Assembly (NCBI RefSeq): GCF_003584105.1
Contig: NZ_QXFO01000022.1
Coordinates: 193,501-257,500, forward strand
Reading direction: 5' to 3'
DNA: 64,000 nt
Origin: Flagellimonas taeanensis
GTDB lineage: Bacteria; Bacteroidota; Bacteroidia; Flavobacteriales; Flavobacteriaceae
The notes under the pieces are model-generated. The model was not told the DNA's origin. It ran no database searches and worked only from the letters and a program-made list of their open reading frames with translations. The position numbers were made by a program, and so were the translations under genes. This document shows positions 52,295 to 62,037 of this stretch, piece by piece (position 1 is the first letter of the stretch; every line of letters begins with the position of its first letter).

Positions 52295-54958
52295 TCAGGG
52301 CAATACCGTGAAATTGGTTCTGATCAAATCCGTACTGTTTCCTCCGATCATCACCTCAAACTTGCCCGGTTCGACCACATATTCCATTTCCTTGTTCCAG
52401 ACGGCAAGTTCTTCAGGTGTGAGGGTGAAGGTGACTTTTTTGGTCTCTCCCTTCTTGAGAAAGATCCGTTTAAATCCCTTCAATGTTTTTTCGGGGGTGG
52501 TCACACTGCTATATACATCATTGATGTAAAGTTGTACCACCTCTTCTCCGTCTAAATCCCCCGTATTCTTTACGGATACGGAAACCGTGACATTTCCATC
52601 TTTTTGTATCTCTGGAGCATCCACTTTGATATCGGAATATTCAAAAGTGGTATAGCTCAAACCATGGCCAAAGACATATAATGGATTTTCACTCTCGCTC
52701 ACATATCTATGGATGGCAGAGGGTTTTTGATTGTAATAGATGGGCAGTTGTCCCACGGATTTGGGGAAGGTGACAGGTAACTTCCCGCCGGGATTGTACT
52801 CCCCAAAAAGCACTTGTGCAACCGCTTTTCCTCCAAGTTCCCCAGGAAACCATGCTTCCACTATGGCCGGAACATTGTTCTGGACCCAGTTGATGGATAG
52901 GGGGCGTCCGTTGAGCAGGACACACACGACGGGTTTTCCGGTCTGTTGTATCGCCTGTATGAGTTCGTTTTGCATGCCGTGAAGATCCAAAGTGGCGACA
53001 TCCCTGTTCTCTTCCACCAATTCCTTGGATTCTCCCAAGACTACGATGGCCACATCGGACTTTTTCACCAGATCCAGGGCAGGTTGAAAATTGACCTTTT
53101 CCCTGTTCCAGCGCAAATGTGCCCTAGCTCCCCAGCCTCCTTCCCACATTTCAATGCGGACTTTATAGGTTTTGCCAGCCTCTATTTTTTGGGGTACTGT
53201 GACAATGTTTGTGCTTCCCTTTCTCCAATTGTCAATGACCAATTGATCGTCCAACCACATTCGGATGCCATCATCTGAACTCAATCCCAGCCAGCCATCA
53301 AATGCCTTGTCACTTTTTATATAACCGGTCCACCGGATGGAAAAGTTATCATCGTCCACACCAATACCGGGCGACCAGGGCCAATCAAAGCCTAGTTGCT
53401 TGTCTATCCTTACCAAGTCCGGCTCACCTTCTAGGTTTCTGTTGTTGAAATACTCACCCTTCAGGCCGTTCTGCGATCCATCCGGAACAAACAAATATTC
53501 GGATGGAATGACCTGCCCTTTTACAATCAGGGGAACGCCCTCTTCATACTGCACAAGGGTATTGGGGCCAACGGTCTGTTTGATTCCTTCAAGAACGGTT
53601 GTTGCCACCTTATTTTTAACAGCGTACCCTCCCAATCTCGATTGGTCCGCATTGGGGCCTATGACAGCTATCGATTTGATGTTTTTGTCCAAAGGCAGAA
53701 GACCGTCTTGGTTTTTGAGCAATACAATCGACTTGAGGGCAGCTTCCAAGGCAATTTTTTGATGCTCTTCTGAGTGGAACCTTTCCTGGATCAATTTTTC
53801 ACTGGTGTACGGATTTTCAAAAAGCCCTAGCATAAATTTAAGTCGAAGTACGCCCCCAACGGCCCTGTCAATAGCTTTCATGCTCAATTGGCCTTCGTTG
53901 ACCAATGCTATCAAGGTCTCTTGCCAAAACTCATTGCTGAAATCATAAAATTGCATGTCCACTCCAGCCGATACTGCTTGTCGAATGCTCTCTTTTGGGG
54001 AATCGGAAACCTTATGTGTGGTCTGAAGGTATTTGATGGCCCCTAGATCAGAAACCACGATGCCCTTAAAACCATATTCATTTCGTAGGACCTCTGTCAA
54101 CAGCCAATGGTTCGAGGCACAAGGAATACCATCCAACTCGGAATAGGCACACATGGTACCGAGGGCACCCCCTTTCATGAAGGCTTTTTGAAAGGATGGC
54201 AGGAAACTTTCCCGCGCCGTACGTTCGCCGACCAGGGCAGGGGAGGAGTTTCCACCAGCCTGAGGTATGCCGTGCACGGCAAAATGCTTGGGTTCGGCAA
54301 TAATGGAGCGATTGGAGGCCAAACTTTCACCTTGAAGCCCTTGGACCATGGCGGTTCCCAATTCACCGGCCAAATACACATCTTCCCCAAAGGTTTCGGC
54401 AATCCTTCCCCAACGGGGTTCCAGACCAATATCCAAGTTTGGGCCAAGACCAAAGTGGACCCCATGTTCCCTTGCTTCCGTAGCGATCACTTCCCCGACC
54501 TTCTTCAAGAGTTCCGTGTCCCATGTGGCCCCTAAGCCAATGTTCATGGGAAAGGCGGTACTTCCCTCCGCCATATAGCCATGGAGCATTTCTTCCATGA
54601 TAAGGGCCGGTATGCCCCATCTGTTGCTTTCGATCACAAATTTTTGAAGGTCGTTAATGGTCTGCGCGGATTCTGGATAAAGGTCATGGATGGCGCCCAC
54701 GCCCAAACTGCCTATTTTATTTTTTGCCTTATCCACGGAAAAATTCTGTCCGTCCACGAAAAATTCCCCCTTGTACATATCCATTTGGCGGACTTTTTCT
54801 TCAAGGCTCATTTTGGACAACAGATCGGTCACACGCTCTTCCACAGAAAGTTCAGGGTTTTTGTAGCGATTCCCCGTCTGTCCGAAAAGGTTTGGGGACA
54901 GAACAGAGGTCAATAAGCAAAGGGTGACGATTGTTTTCCTAATGTTGGCCTTATCCAT
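52295..54958 (-). CDS. GH3 glycoside hydrolase with inserted PA14 domain
   Basis: The 887-residue protein has a signal peptide, the GH3 N-terminal barrel with nucleophile D304 in VVSDLGAI, a GH3 C-terminal sandwich interrupted by a PA14 domain (about 505-640: LKGEYFNN, LSSDDGIRMWLDDQL) and a C-terminal Fn3-like domain. It resembles beta-glucosidases or beta-xylosidases with a PA14 insert. It may remove a non-fucose side or backbone sugar. The ATG at 54958 is preferred to the upstream start because it leads straight into the signal peptide. Confidence 0.92.
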   Translation of the reverse strand: MDKANIRKTIVTLCLLTSVLSPNLFGQTGNRYKNPELSVEERVTDLLSKMSLEEKVRQMDMYKGEFFVDGQNFSVDKAKNKIGSLGVGAIHDLYPESAQTINDLQKFVIESNRWGIPALIMEEMLHGYMAEGSTAFPMNIGLGATWDTELLKKVGEVIATEAREHGVHFGLGPNLDIGLEPRWGRIAETFGEDVYLAGELGTAMVQGLQGESLASNRSIIAEPKHFAVHGIPQAGGNSSPALVGERTARESFLPSFQKAFMKGGALGTMCAYSELDGIPCASNHWLLTEVLRNEYGFKGIVVSDLGAIKYLQTTHKVSDSPKESIRQAVSAGVDMQFYDFSNEFWQETLIALVNEGQLSMKAIDRAVGGVLRLKFMLGLFENPYTSEKLIQERFHSEEHQKIALEAALKSIVLLKNQDGLLPLDKNIKSIAVIGPNADQSRLGGYAVKNKVATTVLEGIKQTVGPNTLVQYEEGVPLIVKGQVIPSEYLFVPDGSQNGLKGEYFNNRNLEGEPDLVRIDKQLGFDWPWSPGIGVDDDNFSIRWTGYIKSDKAFDGWLGLSSDDGIRMWLDDQLVIDNWRKGSTNIVTVPQKIEAGKTYKVRIEMWEGGWGARAHLRWNREKVNFQPALDLVKKSDVAIVVLGESKELVEENRDVATLDLHGMQNELIQAIQQTGKPVVCVLLNGRPLSINWVQNNVPAIVEAWFPGELGGKAVAQVLFGEYNPGGKLPVTFPKSVGQLPIYYNQKPSAIHRYVSESENPLYVFGHGLSYTTFEYSDIKVDAPEIQKDGNVTVSVSVKNTGDLDGEEVVQLYINDVYSSVTTPEKTLKGFKRIFLKKGETKKVTFTLTPEELAVWNKEMEYVVEPGKFEVMIGGNSTDLIRTNFTVLP

Positions 54959-55036
54959 AATTGAAATGATCACTATTGATTTTTTACTGGACATTTTTGA
55001 AAAATGTGTTGGATAACTCTTGAGATGTCCAAGTTC

Positions 55037-55894
55037 CTATTTTTTATATGCAATACAGGTTTGTTTTGATTTTCCCAGACCTTCAATCCCCAGCTCCATA
55101 CGATCTCCTGGTTTGAGATATCTGGGAGGGGTAAAGCCAAGACCAACACCAAAAGGGGTCCCGGTGGAAATAACATCCCCTGGTAATAGGGTCATATATT
55201 GGCTGATGTAGGAAACCACTTCTTGGACATTGAAAACAAAATCAGATGTGGATGAATGTTGCAAACGCTCCCCATTGACGTCCAGCCACAGTTCCAAATT
55301 GTTCGGGTCCTTGATCTCATCGGTGGTGGCAATGTAGGGACCAAGTGGCGCGAATGTGTCACAGCCCTTTCCTTTGCACCATTGTCCCCCCTTCTCGATC
55401 TGGAAGGTTCTTTCACTGATATCGTTGTGAAGCACGTAACCGGCAATATGATCAAAGGCTTCCGATTCTTCAATATAGGAAGCTTTTTTGCCCATTACGA
55501 TGGCCAGTTCCACTTCCCAATCGGTCTTTACACTGTTTTTGGGGATGATGACCTCGTCATAGGGGCCGCATATGGCGGTTGTCGATTTAAAAAAAAGTAC
55601 AGGTTCCGTCGGAACGGCCATCCCTGACTCTTCGGCATGCTTTGCATAGTTCAATCCCACACACACAAGCTTGGAAGGTCTGGCCAATGGCGGTCCCAAT
55701 CGGGTTTCCTTTGGAATTTCGGGACAATGGGCGGCATTTTTTCCGAGCCATTCCCTCAAATGGGCAATGCCATCATCCCCGAAGAATGCTTCGTCATAAT
55801 CCTGGACAAAGGCCGAGACATCCAACCATTTTCCATCTTCGGTCTGTATCCCCGGTTTTTCTTTTCCTGTTTCTCCAAATCGTATCAGTTTCAT
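55037..55894 (-). CDS. FAH-family hydrolase, probable 2,4-diketo-3-deoxy-L-fuconate hydrolase
   Basis: The 285-residue protein matches the fumarylacetoacetate hydrolase fold with CVGLNYAKHAEE, metal ligands in DWEVELAIVMGK, and STGTPFGVGLGF. It should cleave the diketo acid made by the SDR encoded at 57433 to pyruvate and L-lactate. It is cytoplasmic. Its neighbours are the GH3 and a GH29 gene. Confidence 0.88.
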   Translation of the reverse strand: MKLIRFGETGKEKPGIQTEDGKWLDVSAFVQDYDEAFFGDDGIAHLREWLGKNAAHCPEIPKETRLGPPLARPSKLVCVGLNYAKHAEESGMAVPTEPVLFFKSTTAICGPYDEVIIPKNSVKTDWEVELAIVMGKKASYIEESEAFDHIAGYVLHNDISERTFQIEKGGQWCKGKGCDTFAPLGPYIATTDEIKDPNNLELWLDVNGERLQHSSTSDFVFNVQEVVSYISQYMTLLPGDVISTGTPFGVGLGFTPPRYLKPGDRMELGIEGLGKSKQTCIAYKK

Positions 55895-55932
55895 ATATCT
55901 TTTCTGGCTTTGGTTATTATTTTATTTTTGAC

Positions 55933-57420
55933 TTAGTTCAACTTGATCGTAAATGCCACGGTTCCCTTCAGGCTGTTCTTGGCCGATGATGGAATGATGA
56001 AAACTGTGGTGTCGCCTTCTTTTTTCCATTTGACCTTCCCAGAGCTTCCCAAGATGGTGGCCTTTCTGATGCTTTCCTTGGGAAGACCCACAAATTCAAT
56101 GGTATCGGGAAGCGTCTCCTCATTCTCATCCATCAAATAGATCAGATAAAGGGTGTCGTCCGGTTTTGAGGTGAGACAGACCTTTTCATATTTATAGGGA
56201 GCGATGGCCTCCGTGCTGTAGACTGCCTCGCTATTGGTGTCCATCCAGTTCCCAATGCCCTGTAGGAGGTTATAGGCCCCCTGGTCCCATTCGCCTTCTG
56301 GGCTAGGGGCAATGTTCAACAGCAGGTTGCCCCCTTTGGCCACAATATCGACCAAGGTGTGAACGGCCTTTTTGGTGCTCATATAGTTGGCATTGAAGGC
56401 ATAGGACCAACCACCACCGGCAATCATACACGATTCCCAAGGGTAGGGAAGGGCCTTTTCGGGTACACGGTTCTCCGGGGTCAAGTAGTTTTGGTTTTTT
56501 CCGTGCACGGCCCTGTCCACTACGATAAGACCGGGCTGTTTTTCGCGGGCCTTTTCCACCAACTCGTCCATATGGATGTCCTGGTTCACGATACGGTGTT
56601 TGAGATACCCATTGTGATTGTTCACAAGTTGTTGGTCGTACCAGCTGGTGATCTCGGATTTGGGTGTTTGTGCCACCCAACCCCCATCGAGCCATAAAAT
56701 GTCCACTTTACCGTAATCCGTGAGCAGTTCCAAGATCTGGTTGTGGGTAAACTCCACGAATTTGTTCCATTTTTCGGGATTGGCCTCTGGTTCGTAATTC
56801 ACGTTCCGGTCCCTTGGAGGATAGTAGGGATCCCAATAATTGGGATTGTGCCAATCAGGTTTTGAAAAATAGGCGCCGGCCCAAAGCCCCTCTCCCCGAA
56901 AGGCATCAAAGACCTCCTTGGTTATATTGGCCCTGGGATTTTTACTGAAAGGGGTCTTGGGGTCGGTGATTTTATAATCCGTGTATTTTGAATCGAACAT
57001 GCTGAAGCCATCGTGGTGCTTGGTGGTAAAGACCACGTATTTCATGCCGGCATTTTTGGCGGCCTTGGCCCATTTTTCGGGATTGAACTTGACCGGGTCG
57101 AAAGTGGACTGCAAACCTTCATACTCTTTTTTGTACGCAAAGTAATTAGTGGGATTGGAACCTTTTTTTCGTTCACACCAACCATATTCCTCTGGACAAA
57201 TCGACCAAGATTCCACGATACCCCACTGACTGTAGGGCCCCCAGTGCATGAGCAATCCAAATTTCAGGTCCTGCCATTCCTCCAATTTTTCAAGGACCAA
57301 AGGATCGGTCTCAGGAACATAGCGTTCGTCCTCATAAACGGCTTGGGCCGAAAGTTGCCCAAAAATCATCAAAAGGAGTAGGATCAAAGAGCTGTTGAAT
57401 GTTGCTCTGCTATGGGTCAT
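55933..57420 (-). CDS. GH29 alpha-L-fucosidase
   Basis: The 495-residue protein has a signal peptide (about 1-25, ending LSAQA) and a GH29 barrel with LKFGLLMHWGPYSQWG, FTTKHHDGFSMFD and nucleophile D245 in ILWLDGGWV. A C-terminal beta domain follows. The extra loop after the first strand (SICPEEYGWCERKKG) carries two Cys and is characteristic of some GH29 subgroups. It is 12 bp from the SDR gene. Confidence 0.92.
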   Translation of the reverse strand: MTHSRATFNSSLILLLLMIFGQLSAQAVYEDERYVPETDPLVLEKLEEWQDLKFGLLMHWGPYSQWGIVESWSICPEEYGWCERKKGSNPTNYFAYKKEYEGLQSTFDPVKFNPEKWAKAAKNAGMKYVVFTTKHHDGFSMFDSKYTDYKITDPKTPFSKNPRANITKEVFDAFRGEGLWAGAYFSKPDWHNPNYWDPYYPPRDRNVNYEPEANPEKWNKFVEFTHNQILELLTDYGKVDILWLDGGWVAQTPKSEITSWYDQQLVNNHNGYLKHRIVNQDIHMDELVEKAREKQPGLIVVDRAVHGKNQNYLTPENRVPEKALPYPWESCMIAGGGWSYAFNANYMSTKKAVHTLVDIVAKGGNLLLNIAPSPEGEWDQGAYNLLQGIGNWMDTNSEAVYSTEAIAPYKYEKVCLTSKPDDTLYLIYLMDENEETLPDTIEFVGLPKESIRKATILGSSGKVKWKKEGDTTVFIIPSSAKNSLKGTVAFTIKLN

Positions 57421-57432
57421 ATTCTTCTTGTT

Positions 57433-58212
57433 TTATGCATTCAATTTGATGAATCCCCCGTCTATCGGAAAGTCGGTGCCTGTTATGAACGAAGCTTCAT
57501 CCGAACAGAGGTAAAGGGCCAGATTGGCCACTTCCTCTGGTTTTCCCATACGGCCAATGGGTTGGGTCTTGGAGAGTTTTTCAAACATCTCCTGTTCCTT
57601 GCCTGGATAGTTTTTGGAAATGAAACCATCCACAAAAGGGGTATGCACGCGAGCAGGGGAGATACTGTTGCAGCGGATGCCATGTCCCACATAGTCCTTG
57701 GCCACGGAATAGGTCATGGTCAATACGGCACCCTTGGTCATGGAGTAGGCAAACCTCTCCGGAATACCCACTGAGGCAGCAATCGATGCCATGTTGAGGA
57801 TGACCCCCGAGTCCCGTTCTTTCATTTTTCCAATAACGGCATACATGCAATTAAAGACCCCTTTGATGTTCACTTCATACAGTCGGTCGAGGTCAGATTC
57901 CGAGGTGTCTTCAATGTTGCCCACATGGGCAATGCCTGCATTGTTGATGAGTACGTCCAATGAATGGTCGGCGGCAATGTAGTCGATTACCTTTTGGACC
58001 TGACCATGATTGGAAACATCGCATAGATGCGCTTGGGCCTTATGGCCCAAGTTGGTTATTTCTTCAACGACGTGTTGGGCCCTTTCCCATTGAAAGTCCA
58101 AAATATGTACGTTGGCCCCATTGATGGCAAACTGTTTGGAGAGGGCTTCGCCTATTCCGCTGCCGCCCCCTGTGATCAATACCGTTTTATTGTTATAGTT
58201 GAAGGATGCCAT
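57433..58212 (-). CDS. SDR oxidoreductase, probable 2-keto-3-deoxy-L-fuconate 4-dehydrogenase
   Basis: The 259-residue protein is a classical SDR: TGGGSGIGEA, NNAG, and the intact triad in NMASIAASVG with YSMTK. It should oxidise 2-keto-3-deoxy-L-fuconate to the diketo acid used by the FAH-family hydrolase. It is distinct from the fucose dehydrogenase at 44513. It lies between two GH29 genes, 2 bp from the one at 58215. Confidence 0.88.
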   Translation of the reverse strand: MASFNYNNKTVLITGGGSGIGEALSKQFAINGANVHILDFQWERAQHVVEEITNLGHKAQAHLCDVSNHGQVQKVIDYIAADHSLDVLINNAGIAHVGNIEDTSESDLDRLYEVNIKGVFNCMYAVIGKMKERDSGVILNMASIAASVGIPERFAYSMTKGAVLTMTYSVAKDYVGHGIRCNSISPARVHTPFVDGFISKNYPGKEQEMFEKLSKTQPIGRMGKPEEVANLALYLCSDEASFITGTDFPIDGGFIKLNA

Positions 58213-58214
58213 TT

Positions 58215-59543
58215 TTATTTCAAGGTGATTTCTATGATAGTGTCCAAGGGATCTAACTTGTCTTTTGGGATTTGGACCAGCAATCCAAAACCGTTTTTTT
58301 GATGCACCAAGGTACTTTTGTCCTTGTAGAGTTTGACCGTTTTGATGTTGAGGTCAAAATCCTTCACGAACACTTTGTCGTCCTGCTCCAGTAGGTGCAG
58401 GTATATTGTTTTTTCTTTTTGGGTAGAGGCCATTTCTTCGGTAGGAGGGACAGGTCCTGCTGATGTGGCATAGATGGTTTCCCCGTTTTCACGCATCCAT
58501 TGCCCCATTTTTTTGAGGGATTCCTTGTGCTCTTCCTGAATTTTCCCATTGGGCATGGGGCCAACATTGAGCAACAAGTTGCTTCCATGACCTGCGGCCT
58601 TTACCATATAGTGAACCAACTCTTTTTCCGATTTATGGCTTCTGTCCTGAAGGTTAAAGCCCCATGATCCGTTGATGGTCTCGCAGACTTCCAAGGGCAA
58701 CTGCCCAATATCCGATGCCGGGGTGCCAAAGCCGGTAGTGTTCTTTCCGGGCAGGTCTTTTTCGAACATCTGGAAATCCTCTCCTTCTATCGGGGCCAAA
58801 TGATGGTTGTTTCCGATAAGACACTGGGGCTGAAGATCATGGATCAATTTATAGATTTCATCATAATGCCAATCCACTTGGAGTTTTCCAAATTTTTTGC
58901 CGTCCCATTCTTTTTGGTCCCAATGCCCATCGAACCAAATGCCGGCAATGTCCCCATAATTGGTCAAAAGCTCTGTGAGCTGGGCCTTCATAAAGTTGAT
59001 GTACTTGTCCCAATCGCCCGTACCCCTGCCGGGAATATTGGTCCCTGTCCTTCCCCTTGGATAGTAATCATCTTCGTGCCAGTCCAGCAGGGAATAGTAA
59101 AAGAACAGTTTGATTCCCTCTTTATGGCAAGCATCGGCCAACTGTTTCAAAACATCCTTTCCATAAGGAGTGCTGTCCACAATATCGTAAGAACTGGCCT
59201 TGGTGTCGAACATGGAGAAGCCATCGTGGTGCCTACTGGTAATGGTAATGTATTTCATGCCCGCATCCTTGGCCATTTTTACCCATTCCTCCGCATCAAA
59301 GGCTACTGGATTGAAGAACGTGGGCAACTTTTCATAGGCATCAATGGAAATGTTCTGGTTGTTCATGACCCATTCGCCATCACCCAAAATACTGTACACG
59401 CCCCAATGGATGAACAGCCCGAACCTGGCCTCTTGAAACCAATGCCTTGTTTCCAGGTTTTCTGGGGAAGGGCTATAATCCTTCTGTCCTTGGCCATGTG
59501 CCAATGTGCTGAGGAAAAGTAACAGAACCACGGAATTTTTCAT
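58215..59543 (-). CDS. GH29 alpha-L-fucosidase
   Basis: The 442-residue protein starts MKNSVVLLLFLSTLAHGQ, a signal peptide, and has the GH29 barrel with EARFGLFIHWGVYSI, ITSRHHDGFSMFD and nucleophile D205 in GIWFDGHWD. A C-terminal beta domain follows. An ATG four codons upstream (59555) overlaps the fuconate dehydratase stop by 4 bp and is also possible. It is the fourth GH29 in the locus. Confidence 0.92.
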   Translation of the reverse strand: MKNSVVLLLFLSTLAHGQGQKDYSPSPENLETRHWFQEARFGLFIHWGVYSILGDGEWVMNNQNISIDAYEKLPTFFNPVAFDAEEWVKMAKDAGMKYITITSRHHDGFSMFDTKASSYDIVDSTPYGKDVLKQLADACHKEGIKLFFYYSLLDWHEDDYYPRGRTGTNIPGRGTGDWDKYINFMKAQLTELLTNYGDIAGIWFDGHWDQKEWDGKKFGKLQVDWHYDEIYKLIHDLQPQCLIGNNHHLAPIEGEDFQMFEKDLPGKNTTGFGTPASDIGQLPLEVCETINGSWGFNLQDRSHKSEKELVHYMVKAAGHGSNLLLNVGPMPNGKIQEEHKESLKKMGQWMRENGETIYATSAGPVPPTEEMASTQKEKTIYLHLLEQDDKVFVKDFDLNIKTVKLYKDKSTLVHQKNGFGLLVQIPKDKLDPLDTIIEITLK

Positions 59544-59551
59544 TATATACC

Positions 59552-60868
59552 TCATAAGGTTGCTGTTTGATGGGAGGACCACACTTTTCCCTGCGGGAAG
59601 GTGTGGTCCTTCAAGGATTCTTTTTTCATTTGGATGCTATACCCAGGCATGAGCGGGAGCATGTATGCTCCATTTTTAATGGTCACCGGGTCCAAAAAAT
59701 GTTCGTGGAGGTGGTCCACATACTCAATGACGCGACCCTCCATGCTGCCACTGATGCTTATATAATCCACCATGGACAGGTGCTGTACGTATTCGCAGAG
59801 ACCAACACCTCCGGCATGGGGGCATATGGGAATTTGGAACTTGGCAGCCATGAGCATTATGGCCAAGTTTTCATTTACACCGCCCACCCTACAGCTGTCT
59901 ATCTGGCAGATTTCAAAGGATTTTGCCTGCATCAATTGTTTGAAGATGACACGGTTTTGGCAATGCTCACCCGTGGCCACTTTAATGGGGGCAATGGCTT
60001 TGGCGATTCTGGCATGCCCTAGGACATCGTCTGGGCTTGTGGGTTCCTCGATCCACCATGGGTCAAATTTTTTCAATTGTGCAAGATTGTCAATGGCCTC
60101 CTGGACATCCCATTTTTGGTTGGCATCCATCATCAATTTGATGTCATGGCCAATTTCTTCCCGAATTAGGGCAGCCCGGCGCATATCGTCCTCAAGGCTG
60201 GAGCCCACTTTCATTTTGAGGTGTTTGAAACCTTCTTCCTTTGCCTCGCGGCACAATCGCCTCACTTTCTCGTCCGAATATCCCAACCAACCAGCTGAGG
60301 TGGTGTAGGCAGGATACCCGTGTGCCATGAGATGGTCGATACGTTCTTGCTTGGTCGCCTCAATTTTTTTGAGGAGATTCAAAGCCTCATCGGGGGTAAT
60401 GGCATCGGTGATGTAGGTGAAATCCACGCAGGATACCAATTCTTCAGGTGTCATATCGGCCAAAAGTCTCCAAAGGGGTTTTTCCTCTATTTTGGCATAT
60501 AGGTCCCAAACGGCATTGACCAAGGCCCCGGTCGCCAGATGGATGACCCCTTTTTCTGGTCCAAGCCATCTCAATTGACTATCGCTGGTCATCATTTTCC
60601 AAAAGGCACCCATGTCCGAGGTGAAACTTTCGAGACTTTTTCCCACAACTAAATGCGACATTGCCTTGATGGCAGCCACACATACCTCATTGCCACGGCC
60701 TATGGTAAAGGTGAGCCCATGACCTTCAATCTGTTGGGGATGGTCTGTCTGTAGGATAACGTAGGCGGCAGAATAATCGGGATCGGGATTTGTTGCATCC
60801 GACCCATCCAGTGTCAGGCTGGTGGGAAAACGGATGTCTTTTACTTTAATGTCTGTAATTGTGGTCAT
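59552..60868 (-). CDS. Enolase-superfamily L-fuconate dehydratase
   Basis: The 438-residue protein starts MTTITDIKVKDIRFPTSLTL. It matches fuconate dehydratase: DPDYSAAYVILQTD near the start, the catalytic Lys in LKMKVGS, metal ligands in LMMDANQKW, WIEEPT and GEHCQNRV, and the His in PHAGGVGL. It makes 2-keto-3-deoxy-L-fuconate. It is the first gene of the minus-strand locus, so the promoter and candidate AraC site directly upstream should control the operon. The ATG at 60868 is preferred since it matches the family start. Confidence 0.92.
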   Translation of the reverse strand: MTTITDIKVKDIRFPTSLTLDGSDATNPDPDYSAAYVILQTDHPQQIEGHGLTFTIGRGNEVCVAAIKAMSHLVVGKSLESFTSDMGAFWKMMTSDSQLRWLGPEKGVIHLATGALVNAVWDLYAKIEEKPLWRLLADMTPEELVSCVDFTYITDAITPDEALNLLKKIEATKQERIDHLMAHGYPAYTTSAGWLGYSDEKVRRLCREAKEEGFKHLKMKVGSSLEDDMRRAALIREEIGHDIKLMMDANQKWDVQEAIDNLAQLKKFDPWWIEEPTSPDDVLGHARIAKAIAPIKVATGEHCQNRVIFKQLMQAKSFEICQIDSCRVGGVNENLAIMLMAAKFQIPICPHAGGVGLCEYVQHLSMVDYISISGSMEGRVIEYVDHLHEHFLDPVTIKNGAYMLPLMPGYSIQMKKESLKDHTFPQGKVWSSHQTATL

Positions 60869-60894
60869 AGTTTTGGTATGGGAAAATTCCCGCA

Positions 60895-60902
60895 TAAAAT
60901 TA
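60895..60902 (-). promoter_or_regulatory. -7 box of the fucose operon
   Basis: The minus strand reads TAATTTTA, close to TAnnTTTG, 26 bp upstream of the ATG at 60868. The candidate activator element ends 38 bp before it, the same spacing as in front of susC. No -33 TTG is seen, which fits an activator-dependent promoter. Confidence 0.4.
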
Positions 60903-60940
60903 GAAGTACATTTGATGATGGGCTACCAAAAAAAACACCA

Positions 60941-60960
60941 AAAACGGTACTTTTTTTGCC
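60941..60960 (-). promoter_or_regulatory. Candidate AraC operator upstream of the fucose operon
   Basis: The minus strand reads GGCAAAAAAAGTACCGTTTT. The + strand at 62033-62052, upstream of susC, reads the same except for two positions. Both copies point toward their gene and lie 38 bp from the -7 box. The element sits between the AraC stop and the dehydratase start, so the adjacent AraC protein is the likely binder. Confidence 0.55.
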
Positions 60961-60970
60961 TTTTTATCAT

Positions 60971-61840
60971 TTATTCTGATTTTTTGTAAGATTTAATATA
61001 GTCTTTTGGGGACATCTTCTTTATGGTCCTGAACTGACGGTTAAAATTTGAAATGTTGTTAAAACCTGATTCATAAGCGGTTCCCGTGATATTGTTTTCG
61101 TTTTCCAGTAATAGTTTGCAGGCATACCCTATCCTGACCTCATTAAGGTACCGCGTGAAGGTTTTTCGGTGTGTCCTTTTAAAAAAACGACTGAAAGCAG
61201 ATGGATTCATTCCTATGAGTTGGGCCACCTCACCTAAATTGACCTCATTTTTAAAGTTATCAAAAATATATCCATAGACCTTGCGGAGCTTTTTGTTTTC
61301 ATTTTGTTCAAAATTGTCCATGTACCCTATACTGGACAAGAATTCATGGTCTTTATGCTTGGTCAATTTGTTCAATAGTTCAATCAAGGCAATGGTCTTT
61401 GAAAATGAATCCATGACGGGCATGTTTTCAAAGTATTTTTGGATGTCTGTACCTGTTGATTGGAACTTAATGCCCCTTATGGCTGTCTCCAGCATGAGGC
61501 CAATATGGGAAAGTTCAACAGACTTGAAAAAGGCTTCCCCCAAAAAGTCTTCTGTAAAATGGATGGCCACGGCTTCGGCGGCATTGGGGTCTTCGGCTTC
61601 AAAATAGTGGTCATCGTTCAGCCACATATGGGGAAGGTTCTTGCCCAAGAGCACCACTTCCCCTGGCTGGAACTTTTGGATGCTGTCCCCAATAAATCTT
61701 GTGCCTGTACTCTTTTTGATAAAGACCAATTCAAGCTCAGGATGGTAATGCCAAACTTTTAAAAAGTAGGGGTAACTATTTTGGGTGACGGAAAACGATG
61801 AACTGGCATCACTTTTACGGTTCAATAAATGAAGCTTCAT
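60971..61840 (-). CDS. AraC-family regulator of the fucose locus
   Basis: The 289-residue protein has a cupin-like N-terminal domain (about 15-110: VWHYHPELELVFIKKSTGT, GEVVLLGKNLPHMW) and a C-terminal AraC double HTH (about 190-289: NLGEVAQLIGMNPSAFSRFF and GTAYESGFNNISNFNRQFR). It probably senses L-fucose or an intermediate and activates both the minus-strand operon and the divergent susC gene, since a matching 20-bp element precedes both. It has its own promoter at 62006-62037. Confidence 0.9.
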   Translation of the reverse strand: MKLHLLNRKSDASSSFSVTQNSYPYFLKVWHYHPELELVFIKKSTGTRFIGDSIQKFQPGEVVLLGKNLPHMWLNDDHYFEAEDPNAAEAVAIHFTEDFLGEAFFKSVELSHIGLMLETAIRGIKFQSTGTDIQKYFENMPVMDSFSKTIALIELLNKLTKHKDHEFLSSIGYMDNFEQNENKKLRKVYGYIFDNFKNEVNLGEVAQLIGMNPSAFSRFFKRTHRKTFTRYLNEVRIGYACKLLLENENNITGTAYESGFNNISNFNRQFRTIKKMSPKDYIKSYKKSE

Positions 61841-62005
61841 ACCATTCTGCTTTTAAACCAATTTATAAACATATTGAATAGCTGCTTTTTCTGTTTCTAT
61901 GCCCATATGGCACCTTTCAAAAACCGGGGACTTGGAATCTTGTTTGGGGTCTTGTCCAAAGCTTTGATTCAAAACTTCTTAGACTCGTTTTACATGCTAT
62001 ATTTC

Positions 62006-62037
62006 CAAAAATAAAGGTAATGAGGTATAATGGGCAA
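62006..62037 (-). promoter_or_regulatory. Promoter of the AraC gene
   Basis: On the minus strand a -33 TTG (62037-62035) and a -7 box TATTTTTG (62013-62006) are separated by 21 bases. The -33 lies inside the candidate AraC element at 62033-62052, so AraC bound there for susC would also cover its own promoter. The rest of the 372-bp gap 61841-62212 holds the two leaders and no gene. Confidence 0.55.
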
